From the NCBI GenBank assembly GCA_002454505.1, contig DKJA01000118.1, forward strand, positions 1 to 25,803: a stretch of 25,803 bases of DNA, given 5' to 3'. Within the stretch, counting starts at the first letter, position 1. The number at the start of each line of letters is the position of its first letter. Shown here one piece after another: positions 1 through 8,074 of this stretch. Source of the DNA: Oxalobacteraceae bacterium UBA6704 (GTDB lineage: Bacteria > Pseudomonadota > Gammaproteobacteria > Burkholderiales > Burkholderiaceae_D). The notes beneath the pieces are model-generated. The model searched no databases. It saw only the letters and a list, made by a program, of their open reading frames with translations, and was not told where the DNA came from. A program made the translations under genes and the position numbers.

Positions 1-60
1 AAAGTTAACACTGTTGGTCCTGTTTACAACCAATCTCTTGCTCTGGATGATGCTAACTAA
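1..60 (+). CDS. C-terminal end of an unidentified protein (partial)
   Basis: The first 19 codons of the window read open in frame 1 and end at TAA (58-60); the peptide ends in NQSLALDDAN. The stretch is clearly less GC-rich than the genes that follow. It is too short to assign a family, and no function is proposed. It could also be chance reading through a spacer, but the clean frame with ordinary codons favours a real gene end. Confidence 0.4.
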   Translation, partial: KVNTVGPVYNQSLALDDAN

Positions 61-68
61 GCGGCATT

Positions 69-91
69 AGGGTCTGTCCCTGTTTTACAGG
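69..91. repeat. Small REP-like stem-loops after the partial gene
   Basis: AGGG-TCTGT-CCCT (69-81) is a 4-bp stem with a 5-nt loop, overlapped by CCTGT-TTT-ACAGG (79-91), a second stem-loop. The first has the same architecture as the REP-like units around the transposase at 8075 (4-bp G-rich stem, loop ending CTGT). It may be a degenerate member of that family or a weak terminator; there is no T-run. Confidence 0.35.
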
Positions 92-172
92 AAATTTTAG
101 CTGGAGACGGGTGGCGGGAAAGGATGTAAACTGAGCAATTGTTTTGCACTTGCCAACCTCGATCGGAGCACC

Positions 173-1666
173 ATGCTGAAGACCACCGCCCTGCTGTCCT
201 TCCTGCTGTTCGAAGCCACTGCGCATGCCGCGCCAAGCCAGATTGCCGTCGCCACCGCGCAGCATGCGCGCGCCGCCTATCACGAACAGGTGATCGACAG
301 CCTGGATAAGATGGTCAGCTTCAATACGGTGGTGGTGCCCGGGGTGCCGTGCGAACGCAACGCGCAGAACATCGCGTTCAAGGGCTACCTGAAGGCGGAA
401 GCGAAGCGGCTCGGCTTCGATTTCAGCGACGCCGGCTGCGTGGTCGTCATCGGCTACGGCAAGGGCAAGGAGCGCGTCGGCGTGGTGACGCACGGCGATG
501 TGCAGCCGGTCGATGCAACGAAATGGCAGCAGTCGCCGTTCAAGCTGGACCGCACCAGCGAACCGGGCCTGCTGCTGGCCCGCGGTGCCGAGGACGACAA
601 GGGCCCGATCGCCACCGCGCTGTATGCAATGAAGGCGATCAAGGACCGCAAGGTGCCGCTGCAGAAGCGTATCGAGCTGTATGTGTACATGGCGGAAGAA
701 TCCGACTGGGGCCCGCTGGAAGCCTACCTGAAGACGCACACGCCGCCGCAGGTGAGCATCACGCTCGATGCCGAATATCCCGTGGTGACGGCGGAGAAGG
801 GCTGGGGCCTGGTCAGCCTCACGGTGCCGCCGCAGCAGGCCGTGCCGGCCGGCGAGCCCGTGCTGGAATCGTTCACGGGCGGCTTCTTCGACAGCCAGAT
901 TCCCGAGGATGCCGTGGCCGTGATCGAACGCGCCACGCCGGCGCTGGAGGAGCAGATCCGTGCCCGCGGCGCGGCGCAGACGGGCATGCACTACACGTTC
1001 GCCCGCACCGGCGAGCAGCTGACGGTCAAGGCGAAGGGGGTGTCGGCGCACTCGTCGAAACCGGAGGATGGCGTCAATGCGATCGCCATGCTGGCCGACG
1101 CGCTGGCCGTGCAGCCATGGCAGGGCACGGATGCGGCCGTGATGGCCACGTTCGTCCACGACCTGCTGGGCACCGGCCTGTACGGCGAAAAGTTCGGCAA
1201 CGTGGCCTACCGCGACGACTTCATGGGGCCGATGACGGTGGCGCCCGTGGTGCTGAAGGACACGGAGCAGGGCCTGAAGCTGAACATCAACCTGCGCCGG
1301 CCGCGCGGCAAGACGGGCGCCGAGCTGGAGGGCCAGTTCCGCGCCGCGTTCGACGGCTGGAAGAAGGATCGCGCCCCGCAGGCGACACTGGCGGCGCACC
1401 TGGGCGAGCCGTGGCTGCGCGAGGATGCGCCGCAGGTGCCGGTGCTGCTGGACGTGTTCTCGCACTACACGGGCATCCGGGATGCGAAGCCGGTGGCGGT
1501 CGGCGGCGGCACCAATTCGCGGTTGTTCCCGAACGCCGTCAGCTTCGGGCCCGGCATGCCGGGCGCCGTCTACACGGGGCACTCGGAGCATGAATACATC
1601 ACCACCAAGCAGTTGCTGCTGAACCTGGAGATGTACACGGCCGTGCTGGTGGAACTCGCCAAATAA
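173..1666 (+). CDS. Secreted M20-family zinc metallopeptidase (dipeptidase type)
   Basis: A 497-residue M20 peptidase, the family of two-zinc amino- and dipeptidases such as PepV and carnosinase. A signal peptide (about residues 1-19, cut near THA-APS) predicts export to the periplasm. Metal-site motifs are present: H107-G-D109 (THGDVQPVD), the acidic RGAEDDKGP box (D141/D142), the catalytic pair E175-E176 (AEESDWG), D199 (TLDAEYP), and a C-terminal GHSEHE with H470. The lid/dimerisation region lies between about 205 and 430. The start is supported by GGAG four bases before the ATG. Length is usual for PepV-like members. The gene stands alone. Substrate cannot be told from sequence; a dipeptidase is most likely, and other M20 specificities are possible. 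Confidence 0.9.
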   Translation: MLKTTALLSFLLFEATAHAAPSQIAVATAQHARAAYHEQVIDSLDKMVSFNTVVVPGVPCERNAQNIAFKGYLKAEAKRLGFDFSDAGCVVVIGYGKGKERVGVVTHGDVQPVDATKWQQSPFKLDRTSEPGLLLARGAEDDKGPIATALYAMKAIKDRKVPLQKRIELYVYMAEESDWGPLEAYLKTHTPPQVSITLDAEYPVVTAEKGWGLVSLTVPPQQAVPAGEPVLESFTGGFFDSQIPEDAVAVIERATPALEEQIRARGAAQTGMHYTFARTGEQLTVKAKGVSAHSSKPEDGVNAIAMLADALAVQPWQGTDAAVMATFVHDLLGTGLYGEKFGNVAYRDDFMGPMTVAPVVLKDTEQGLKLNINLRRPRGKTGAELEGQFRAAFDGWKKDRAPQATLAAHLGEPWLREDAPQVPVLLDVFSHYTGIRDAKPVAVGGGTNSRLFPNAVSFGPGMPGAVYTGHSEHEYITTKQLLLNLEMYTAVLVELAK

Positions 1667-1979
1667 TATTATTTACTCATCCATTGTTATTCGGCCATCA
1701 GCGTGGCAAAAATGAAAAGTTAATATCGTCATCATCTGATATTCAATCCGGCCGCCCCTTCATTATTTGACAATGATTTGTTGCGGCGGCCGGAATATTA
1801 TCGGCAATTCTCGCTGAAATACTTCCATCCGCAGTAAAAAATCCTTTACCATCAGCAATAGGGTCGCGGCGTCATGCGGCCGCCAGCCATGCCCGGCTGA
1901 CCCGCGGGCATTCATCGTTCATCTGGTGTATTCATTTGAAAAGTGCCGCCTGTGTAAATGGGCCGGTCAGGGATTCTGC
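1667..1979. other. AT-rich intergenic region with a long inverted repeat
   Basis: These 313 bases hold no supported gene. The first two thirds are notably AT-rich for this genome. At 1748-1793 an inverted repeat pairs CCGGCCGCC (1748-1756) with GGCGGCCGG (1785-1793), and inside it TCATT can pair with AATGA, giving a long two-part hairpin. There is no clear T-run, so it may be a weak terminator for the peptidase gene or a structured element. The promoter of the next gene should lie in the remainder, but no convincing -35/-10 pair was found. Confidence 0.5.
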
Positions 1980-2930
1980 ATGCTGCGTTTTATTTCTGTC
2001 ATCGTTGCCTTATTTATTTCCTGGTCTGCCAATAGTATGGAGATGAGCGTCCCCAATGCGGTTGCCATTGCGGCCGCCGATCCGGTCCGGCTGCAGCAGC
2101 CGGCCCCGCCGCGCCGCGGCGCCCTGTACCGCGTCCGCCACGACGGCAAGACGAGCTACCTGTTCGGCACGATCCACGTGGGCAAGCAGGGCATGTATCC
2201 CCTCGAGCCGGAAGTCACCCGCGCGCTGGCTGATGCCAGCTCGCTGGTGCTGGAGCTCGATACCCGCGTGTACGAACCGTTCCAGCAGGCACTGACGAAA
2301 TACGGCATCTACCCGGCCGGCGATTCCATCACGCGGCACCTGTCGCCCGCCGCGCTGGCGAAACTGCAGGTCGCGCTGGACAAGGCCGGCCTGCCGCTGC
2401 GCAATGTCGAAGGCTACCGGCCCTGGCTGGTGGCGAACATCCTCGTCGGCACCGAGATCGAGAAGCACGGCTACCACCGCAGCAATGGCGTCGAAGGCTA
2501 TTTGCTGACGGCGGCTGCCAAGCAGAAAAAGCCCGTGCGCGAACTGGAAACGGCCGAGTATCAGCTCAGCCTGTTCTCGACGCTGGACGACGCCCAGCAG
2601 GAAAAATACATGCTGGAAAACCTGGAAGAGCTGGCGAACGGCAAGGCGCTGCAGAAGTCGGCTGGCCTCATCGACGCGTGGAGCAACGCCGATGCGCCCC
2701 GCATCGCGGCGATGGCGCACGAGCTGACGACGGGCGACAGCGTGTCGGCCACCTTCATGGACCGCAAGCTGCTGGGCCAGCGCAATCCGCAGATGGCCGC
2801 CAATATCGAGGCGATCATGCGCAGCGACCAGGTGGCGTTCGTCGGCATCGGCCTGCTGCACCTGATCGGCGAGGACGGCATTCCGGAACTGCTGCGCCGG
2901 CGCGGCTACGACGTCGAAAAGATGTACTGA
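1980..2930 (+). CDS. TraB/GumN family protein, exported
   Basis: A 316-residue protein of the TraB/GumN (formerly DUF2233-like/GumN) group. A signal peptide follows the start (MLRFISVIVALFISWSANS). The family's N-terminal motif is visible in YLFGTIHVGK (G-x-x-H), followed by an acidic LVLELD and the C-terminal VGIGLLHLIGEDGIPELL segment, the second conserved block of TraB domains. Members are thought to be metal-dependent peptidase-like proteins but the biochemical role in bacteria is poorly known. I prefer the ATG at 1980 over the upstream GTG at 1926 because AGGGA lies six bases before it and the signal peptide then begins the protein; starting at 1926 would add 18 residues ahead of the signal. 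Confidence 0.85.
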   Translation: MLRFISVIVALFISWSANSMEMSVPNAVAIAAADPVRLQQPAPPRRGALYRVRHDGKTSYLFGTIHVGKQGMYPLEPEVTRALADASSLVLELDTRVYEPFQQALTKYGIYPAGDSITRHLSPAALAKLQVALDKAGLPLRNVEGYRPWLVANILVGTEIEKHGYHRSNGVEGYLLTAAAKQKKPVRELETAEYQLSLFSTLDDAQQEKYMLENLEELANGKALQKSAGLIDAWSNADAPRIAAMAHELTTGDSVSATFMDRKLLGQRNPQMAANIEAIMRSDQVAFVGIGLLHLIGEDGIPELLRRRGYDVEKMY

Positions 2931-2968
2931 AGCCCCCGGCGCCGGCCGCCGCGGCTACTGCCGTTCAG

Positions 2969-3526
2969 CTACTGTCGCTGGATCGTGCCGTTGCTGTAGC
3001 CGACGCGGTCGCCCACCTGGTAGTCCGGCGGCGTTTCCACGAGCATGCTGCGGCTGCCGCCGTCATCCGTGTGCAGCGTGACGCGGTAGACCTTGTCCGA
3101 GCTGCCGCCCGTGCCGGCCACCATGCCGCCCGCCGCGGCGGCGCCCACCGAGCCGCCGACGCCGATGCCGGCCTCCTGCCGCGACATCGGCTCGATCGAT
3201 TGCACCACGCCGCGCCAGCCAGCCATCGGCGCGTCGGCCGCAGCCATGCCGCCGGAGCCGCTGGGCCCCTTGATGCCGCTGGTATCCTTGCTCTCCGTGT
3301 CCTTTTGGATGCGGCCGCCGTTGCCCTCGTGGTAGCCGCTGTCGGAACCGCCCGACTGGCCGGACGCGCCGCTGGCGCCTGAAGTTCCACTACTTTCCGA
3401 CATGCCCCCGCTGCCCATGTCGGCGCAGCCCGCCAACGCCAGGCAGACGACGAAACCTTGCGCCAGCCCCCTATGCAGTGCGGATCTCATTGTGAATCTA
3501 CTTGTGGATTTCGTTGCCGAGTTCAT
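2969..3526 (-). CDS. Glycine/serine-rich outer-membrane lipoprotein (SlyB/glycine-zipper-like)
   Basis: A 185-residue lipoprotein. The N-terminus has a basic region, a hydrophobic stretch and a lipobox LALAGC, with lipidation expected at Cys34. After this comes a low-complexity Gly/Ser region (SGTSGASGASGQSGGSDSG). Then comes a block resembling SlyB/Pcp-type lipoproteins: GWRGVVQSIEPM, then a glycine zipper (GIGVGGSVGAAAAGGMVAGTG), then YRVTLHTDDGGSRSMLVETPPDYQVGDRVGYSNGTIQ. Such proteins sit in the outer membrane and affect envelope integrity. The ATG at 3526 is favoured by a GGGAGA sequence about seven bases upstream; an internal ATG at 3490 would give a more usual, shorter signal peptide but has no ribosome site. 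The gene is divergent from the small gene at 3681. Confidence 0.8.
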   Translation of the reverse strand: MNSATKSTSRFTMRSALHRGLAQGFVVCLALAGCADMGSGGMSESSGTSGASGASGQSGGSDSGYHEGNGGRIQKDTESKDTSGIKGPSGSGGMAAADAPMAGWRGVVQSIEPMSRQEAGIGVGGSVGAAAAGGMVAGTGGSSDKVYRVTLHTDDGGSRSMLVETPPDYQVGDRVGYSNGTIQRQ

Positions 3527-3680
3527 ATCGCGTCTCCCGAGCGAGGCCCCCGTGGCCCATGCAGGTTCGATCCCGACAGCAGCGTACCGTTCGCGGCCTG
3601 CGGCCATCGGTTGACGCATATCAAACTGCACGCTGTAGTCCAGCGTAATAATTGTTCGTCAGAAATTTACGAGGATAAAT

Positions 3681-4022
3681 ATGCTGAAGCGACGCACCGA
3701 CTCGGCGATCTCCGATCTCGTCGAAGCCACCTATGGCGAACAGGGCGGACCACGCCTGCGGCACGTCTTCCGCGAGGCGCTGCTCGGTCTCGTCCGGCTG
3801 GCGAAAGTGGAGCAGTTGATGGACATGCGGCTCGATTCGGAGCGGGCGGCCGGTTCGATGGCGGGGGCCAGCCAGCGGCGCCAGACCAGGGCGCTGCTGC
3901 GCAAGATCGGCATGGATGTGCATTCCGGCCAGCGCAAGCTGCAGTTCGAGTGGAAGAGCGCCGAAGACGATTGCGGCGGTCTGCCCTGTCCGGACGTTGA
4001 AAACGATTGCGGGAAGCCGTAG
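3681..4022 (+). CDS. Small protein of unknown function
   Basis: A 113-residue protein I do not recognise. GAGGA five bases before the ATG supports both start and expression. The sequence is mostly helical in character and charged (ALLGLVRLAKVEQLMDMRLDSERAAG), with no signal peptide or membrane segment. The C-terminal tail holds three cysteines (DDCGGLPCPDVENDCGKP), which could bind a metal or form a disulfide. It is divergent from the lipoprotein gene (154-bp spacer) and converges on the VanZ-family gene with only about 18 bases between the stops. Codon use matches its neighbours. Confidence 0.65.
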   Translation: MLKRRTDSAISDLVEATYGEQGGPRLRHVFREALLGLVRLAKVEQLMDMRLDSERAAGSMAGASQRRQTRALLRKIGMDVHSGQRKLQFEWKSAEDDCGGLPCPDVENDCGKP

Positions 4023-4040
4023 GCCGGCCCGGCCGATTCC

Positions 4041-4436
4041 CTACGCGCGGACCTTGCGCGTCGTCCACAACACCCACAGCAGGCTGGCCGTCACGAGCGC
4101 GGCGCTGCAGTCGACCAGCCAGTCCCCCACGGCGCCATGCCGGTACGGCAGGAAGCCCTGCACGAATTCATCGAATGCCCCCATCGCGGCAATCGTCAGC
4201 ACGGCCTTCGTGGCCCGCTGGCCCGGCGTGCCGCTGCCACCCGTGAATACCAGGAACGTCAGCGCCGCGTAGGCGCAGGAGTGCAGCACGATGCCGGAAG
4301 CGACTTCGGCGGCATCGGCACGGGCGCCGGGAATCGAGCCGACGATGACGATCAGCGCAAAGATCGTCATCGCGCTCCAGTAGCGCAGGCGGGCATGGGA
4401 CGGTGTCAGCAGCAGGGTGTTCAGCAGTTTCAGCAC
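4041..4436 (-). CDS. VanZ-family integral membrane protein
   Basis: A small membrane protein of about 131 residues with four hydrophobic segments. The VanZ signature is visible: LHSCAYAALTFLVF in the middle, then FDEFVQGFLPYRHGAVGDWLVDCSAAL, matching the D-E-x-x-Q-x-x-x-P-x-R-x-x-x-x-x-D-W-x-x-D core. VanZ proteins are linked to teicoplanin resistance in Gram-positive bacteria, but in Proteobacteria their role is unknown. The start is chosen at GTG 4436 (VLKLLNTLLLTPS), ahead of the first membrane segment. An ATG at 4484 would add 16 residues, but it has no ribosome site and its codon abuts the T-run of a strong terminator (4483-4511), so it should not be transcribed from upstream. The chosen GTG has only a weak GAGA upstream. 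Confidence 0.75.
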   Translation of the reverse strand: MLKLLNTLLLTPSHARLRYWSAMTIFALIVIVGSIPGARADAAEVASGIVLHSCAYAALTFLVFTGGSGTPGQRATKAVLTIAAMGAFDEFVQGFLPYRHGAVGDWLVDCSAALVTASLLWVLWTTRKVRA

Positions 4437-4482
4437 GGCGTGTCTCGAAGGCGGGGAAGGCAGACGATAGCATGTCCGCGGC

Positions 4483-4612
4483 AAAAAAAAGCCCGCTGGT
4501 GAAAGCGGGCTGAAAACCCTGTTCGGGCCAAGAGACGATCAATTCGGAGCGGTGTGCCGCTGCCGGCACACCTGGTCTGCCGCCACGCATATCGGTTGCA
4601 TGTGCGGCAGAT
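4483..4612 (-). ncRNA. Candidate ~130-nt structured small RNA (or attenuated leader)
   Basis: On the minus strand a -10 like TATACT (4624-4619) is followed six to seven bases later by a run of well-formed hairpins. Stem 1 pairs TCTGCCGC (4611-4604) with GCGGCAGA (4583-4576). Stem 2 is GGTGTGCCG/CGGCACACC with a GCAG loop (4572-4551). Next come a single-stranded stretch and a short CCC-GAACA-GGG hairpin (4527-4517). The last is a textbook intrinsic terminator AGCCCGCT/AGCGGGCT followed by eight T (4511-4483). No open frame with a ribosome site fits here. The -35 is weak. It could be a free small RNA or a terminator-controlled leader of the VanZ-family gene that starts 47 bases downstream. I do not recognise the family. 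Confidence 0.55.
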
Positions 4613-4962
4613 GTGTCGAGTATAGGGGGACTGTGTGACGCCGCCATGACAGTGAACAAACCGCAGGCGGGGCAAATTTCGCGGCGCCATCCTTGCATAT
4701 TCATACTTACTTTTACATAACTTAACATTTGTCCGTCGATCGGCACCGATCGCGGCGCGCGTTTGCAAAATAAAGTTTGTACGAGTGAGCTTATTTCCAT
4801 GCAATCATCTGAATAGTTAGTAAAACAGCCATGAATTAATCGCTCGTTGGAGGATTACAACAACATTTGTTCTTGACTGACTCTCCCTCCCCGGGATGGT
4901 TTGATGGCAACCCCGCCGGACCGATGCCGGCGCTATGACAACGAACCACGCAGGAGAGAAAG
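4613..4962. promoter_or_regulatory. Upstream region of the TonB-dependent receptor gene
   Basis: No protein-coding gene is supported here. The minus-strand promoter TATACT (4619-4624) of the candidate small RNA lies at the left end. The middle (about 4690-4860) is AT-rich. On the plus strand TTGACT (4873-4878) could be a -35 for the receptor gene, but the expected -10 position reads only ATGGTT, so an activator or another sigma factor is likely. AGGAGA at about 4950-4956 is the ribosome site for the TTG start at 4963. Confidence 0.4.
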
Positions 4963-7875
4963 TTGAACCAGAAATTAGTGTTGAAGCAGGGCGTGATCGC
5001 AGTGGCGATGGCGTTCGGCACCCAGTTGGCATTCGCGCAGGTTGCTGCACAGGAAGCACCTCAGGACGCTGCGCCGGCAGCCGCACAGCCGGTCCAGAAG
5101 GTCTTCGTGACCGGTTCCAATATCAAGCGCGCCGACAAGGAAGGCTCGTCGCCGGTGCAGACCGTCAGCGCCAAGCAGATCCAGGCATCCGGTGCGAACA
5201 CCGTGGCCGAGCTGCTGAGCACGATCCCGGCCTTCGGCGCCGGCAAGACCGTCGACAGCGTCGATGGCGGCTTCTCGAACGGCGCGGCAACCGCATCGCT
5301 GCGCGGCCTGGGCTCGTCGTCCACGCTGGTGCTGCTGAACGGCCGCCGCATCACGGCTTCCGCCTACGCCGATCCGAACCAGGGCAAGTCGGCCGTTTAT
5401 GACCTGAATTCGATTCCACTCTCCGCGATCGAACGCGTCGAGATCTTCAAGGATGGCGCGTCCGCCGTGTACGGTTCCGACGCGATCGCCGGCGTCATCA
5501 ACTTCATCACGAAGACCGATTTCAAGGGCCTGCAGCTGTCGGCCAATGCCAGCGCCAACGATGACAACGAATACGCCCGCCAGAACGTCAACGGCGTGTG
5601 GGGCTTCGGCGACCTGGAAGAGAAGGGCTGGAGCGGCTTCGTGGCATTCGACGTGTCGAAGCGCCAGAGCACCACGATCAAGGACCAGAAGGATGTCGAG
5701 AACGCCAAATACGCGGACATCCAGGGCCGCCTGAATCCGTTCTCCAGCTCGCTGTCGTCGTCGCCGTTCTTCTACAAGGAAAAAGCGCCGGGCAGCCTGT
5801 CGTTCTACAACAGCTATGCCGACCGCGCCAACGTCATCAACCGCCTCGATTGCGACCCGTCGCAGCAGATCACCGGCGACCGCACCGCGCACAACCTGAC
5901 GGCCACCGACACGCTGGTCGGCCGCACGTTCTGTAACTTCGACACCAACCAGTACGCCGAAGTGCAGGGCAAGGGCAAGGACGGCAATCTGCTGTCGCGC
6001 TTCACGTTCAAGCTGAACAACGATACGGAAGCCTTCGCCGAAGCGGCCTACAGCCGCACCGAGCGCTACTTCATCGGCGCACCGCGCGCGATCCGTTCGA
6101 CCGCGCCGACCACCGTGTTCACCAACGGCGGCGTGCCGTCGCAGTTCCAGGTCGTGCTGCCGGTCGGCCACCCGGACAATCCGTTCACCGATGCCCGTTC
6201 GGCAGTCGGCTTCCGCCTGCAGAACTCGACCAACGCGTCGGAAAACATCAACGAGTCGTACCGCCTGCTGGCCGGCCTGCGCGGCAGCGTCGGTACCTGG
6301 GACTGGGAATCGGCCGTGCTGTGGAACCGCGCCGAGCGTACCTCGCGCAACTACGGCATGCTGTACCTGCCGACGATGCAGCGCATCATGACGGAAAACC
6401 GCTCGATCGCCGACACCATCGCCGACCCGACCGCCACCCGCGACGTGGAAGACACCGGCTTCGCCCAGGTCAAGCAGATCGATGCCAAGGCATCGACGAC
6501 GATCGGCAAGCTGCCGGGCGGCGACATCGGCCTGGCCTTCGGCGGCGAGATCCGCCAGGAACAGATCGGCCTGACGCCGGACATGGCCACCCAGCGCGGT
6601 GACATCATCGGCCTGGCCAACTCGTCGGCCGACGGTTCGCGCACGGTGAAATCCGCGTTCGTCGAACTGCGCACGCCGTTCCTCGACAACTTCGAAATGG
6701 ACTTCGCCGGCCGCTACGACAAGTACCCGACGATGAAGAAATTCGTGCCGAAAGCGGGCTTCAAGTGGACCGCGCGCGACTGGCTGACCTTCCGCGGCAC
6801 GTACGCGCAGGGCTTCCGCGCACCGGCACTGACGCAGGTGTCGCCAGGCGGCGTGCAGTCGTTCCAGACCGTGACCGACACGCTGCGCTGCCCGGACGGC
6901 ACCAATCCGCTGCCGGGCGCCGACCAGGCCGACTGCTCGCGCGGCATCTCCAGCATGTCGTCCGCCACGCCGGACCTGAAGCCGGAACGTTCGCGCAGCC
7001 TGTCGTTCGGCACGATCATCCAGCCGACCAAGAACCTGGACATCCTGATCGACTGGTACCGCATCAAGAAGGTCGACGAAACGGCACTGCTGGGCGCCGG
7101 CACCGTCATCGACCATCCGGACCTGTACCCGGGCCGCGTGATCCGCGACACCAACCAGAACAACTGGCTGCGTGACGCCAACGGCAACCTGATCCCGAAC
7201 TCGGGCGCCATCACGCAGGTGAACCGCGCCTACGTCAACCAGGGCAGCACGGAAGTCTCCGGCGTCGACCTGGAAGTGACGCACCGCCTGGCACTGGGCG
7301 ACATGGGCCGCGTGACGACCACGCTGAACTGGTCCTACCTGGACGAGTACCGCCGTGCCGAAGCGCCTGGCGACGTGGCAGCCAACACGGCCGGTTCGCG
7401 TGGCGGCATCTCCGACTGGGCCATCAGCGCCGGCGACAACCCGCGCAACCGCGGCTCGCTGTCCGTCAACTGGACCCGCGGCGACCACTCGCTGACCGGT
7501 ATCGCCAACTACGTGGGCTCCGTGTCGCTGCTGCGCCGCACCGACAACGACGTGACGTACGAAGCACCGTACTGCTACTACGGCTCGGGCCAGCCGGCCG
7601 GCGCCTACTCGCTGGGCGGCCTGCCGAAGTTCAGCAACTACTACCCGAACCTGAACGACTGCAAGGTCAAGGAATGGGCCACGTTCGACATGAACTACAC
7701 GTACTCGGGCTTCAAGAACCTGGTGCTGTCGATGAACATCAAGAACCTGTTCGACGAAAAAGCACCGTACGACCCGTCGTACGGCACGGCATCGAACCTG
7801 ATCGGCTACAACAGCCAGCTGCACAACGGCATGGGCCGGTACTTCCGCCTGACCGCGACGTACACGTTCTGGTAA
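4963..7875 (+). CDS. TonB-dependent outer-membrane receptor
   Basis: A 970-residue TonB-dependent receptor, which imports a scarce ligand across the outer membrane with energy from TonB-ExbBD. The start is TTG, set by AGGAGA just upstream and by the signal peptide that begins there (cut near LAFA-QVAAQ). A short Ala/Pro/Gln-rich segment leads to KVFVTGSNIKR, the start of the plug domain (about 45-180), which ends in the classic ERVEIFKDGASAVYGSDAIAGVINFITK. The remainder is the 22-stranded barrel, with the family motif GSTEVSGVDLEV and a terminal aromatic strand (FRLTATYTFW) recognised by the BAM machinery. The large size and the VEIFKDGASAVYG plug type are typical of receptors for carbohydrates or other organic nutrients in environmental Proteobacteria. 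The ligand is unknown; no transporter or degradation genes flank it. Confidence 0.93.
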   Translation: MNQKLVLKQGVIAVAMAFGTQLAFAQVAAQEAPQDAAPAAAQPVQKVFVTGSNIKRADKEGSSPVQTVSAKQIQASGANTVAELLSTIPAFGAGKTVDSVDGGFSNGAATASLRGLGSSSTLVLLNGRRITASAYADPNQGKSAVYDLNSIPLSAIERVEIFKDGASAVYGSDAIAGVINFITKTDFKGLQLSANASANDDNEYARQNVNGVWGFGDLEEKGWSGFVAFDVSKRQSTTIKDQKDVENAKYADIQGRLNPFSSSLSSSPFFYKEKAPGSLSFYNSYADRANVINRLDCDPSQQITGDRTAHNLTATDTLVGRTFCNFDTNQYAEVQGKGKDGNLLSRFTFKLNNDTEAFAEAAYSRTERYFIGAPRAIRSTAPTTVFTNGGVPSQFQVVLPVGHPDNPFTDARSAVGFRLQNSTNASENINESYRLLAGLRGSVGTWDWESAVLWNRAERTSRNYGMLYLPTMQRIMTENRSIADTIADPTATRDVEDTGFAQVKQIDAKASTTIGKLPGGDIGLAFGGEIRQEQIGLTPDMATQRGDIIGLANSSADGSRTVKSAFVELRTPFLDNFEMDFAGRYDKYPTMKKFVPKAGFKWTARDWLTFRGTYAQGFRAPALTQVSPGGVQSFQTVTDTLRCPDGTNPLPGADQADCSRGISSMSSATPDLKPERSRSLSFGTIIQPTKNLDILIDWYRIKKVDETALLGAGTVIDHPDLYPGRVIRDTNQNNWLRDANGNLIPNSGAITQVNRAYVNQGSTEVSGVDLEVTHRLALGDMGRVTTTLNWSYLDEYRRAEAPGDVAANTAGSRGGISDWAISAGDNPRNRGSLSVNWTRGDHSLTGIANYVGSVSLLRRTDNDVTYEAPYCYYGSGQPAGAYSLGGLPKFSNYYPNLNDCKVKEWATFDMNYTYSGFKNLVLSMNIKNLFDEKAPYDPSYGTASNLIGYNSQLHNGMGRYFRLTATYTFW

Positions 7876-7912
7876 TCCGCTGAAGCGCCGGCTTCCGCCG
7901 GCATTCAGACGA

Positions 7913-7942
7913 GCCGCGCCCCGCAATGGGCGCGGCTTTTTT
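7913..7942 (+). terminator. Intrinsic terminator of the TonB receptor gene
   Basis: GCCGCGCCC (7913-7921) and GGGCGCGGC (7928-7936) form a perfect 9-bp stem with a 6-nt loop, followed by six T. It lies 37 bases after the receptor stop codon. A second small hairpin (GCCGGC twice, 7887-7902) precedes it. Confidence 0.9.
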
Positions 7943-7951
7943 CATATCCGC

Positions 7952-7993
7952 GTTGGCTGGGGACTGTCCCCGCAGGGGCCTGTCCCCGGGGTT
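7952..7993. repeat. REP-like 42-bp repeat, left copy beside the transposase
   Basis: This 42-bp segment contains two stem-loop units, GGGGACTGTCCCC (7959-7971) and GGGGCCTGTCCCC (7975-7987). It is repeated perfectly and in inverted orientation at 8695-8736, on the other side of the RAYT gene. Repetitive extragenic palindromes flanking their own transposase are the known arrangement for RAYT systems. Confidence 0.85.
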
Positions 7994-8074
7994 CGCTATT
8001 CGCTTCGGCAGTTTGAGGTATCGCAAAGCCGCTACCGTGTCGCATGACAAAGTTGGTTTTTTAAGGGGATCGTC

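Noticed and set aside
53..1591. A 512-codon open frame on the minus strand
   Set aside because: It is a shadow of the M20 peptidase gene, with an Arg/His/Leu-rich product and no ribosome site or domain.
3560..3585. GGTTCGATCCC, which looks like a tRNA T-loop
   Set aside because: The flanks do not form the T-stem, and no acceptor or anticodon stem can be built around it.
4430..4804. Minus-strand open frames upstream of the VanZ-family gene
   Set aside because: Composition is non-coding (Cys/Arg/His-rich, no domain), there is no ribosome site, and both run across the predicted RNA hairpins and terminator.
4975..7926. A 983-codon open frame on the minus strand
   Set aside because: It is the mirror of the TonB-dependent receptor gene; high GC keeps the frame open. 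The protein is Arg/Val/His-rich with no recognisable domain, whereas the plus strand encodes a complete receptor.
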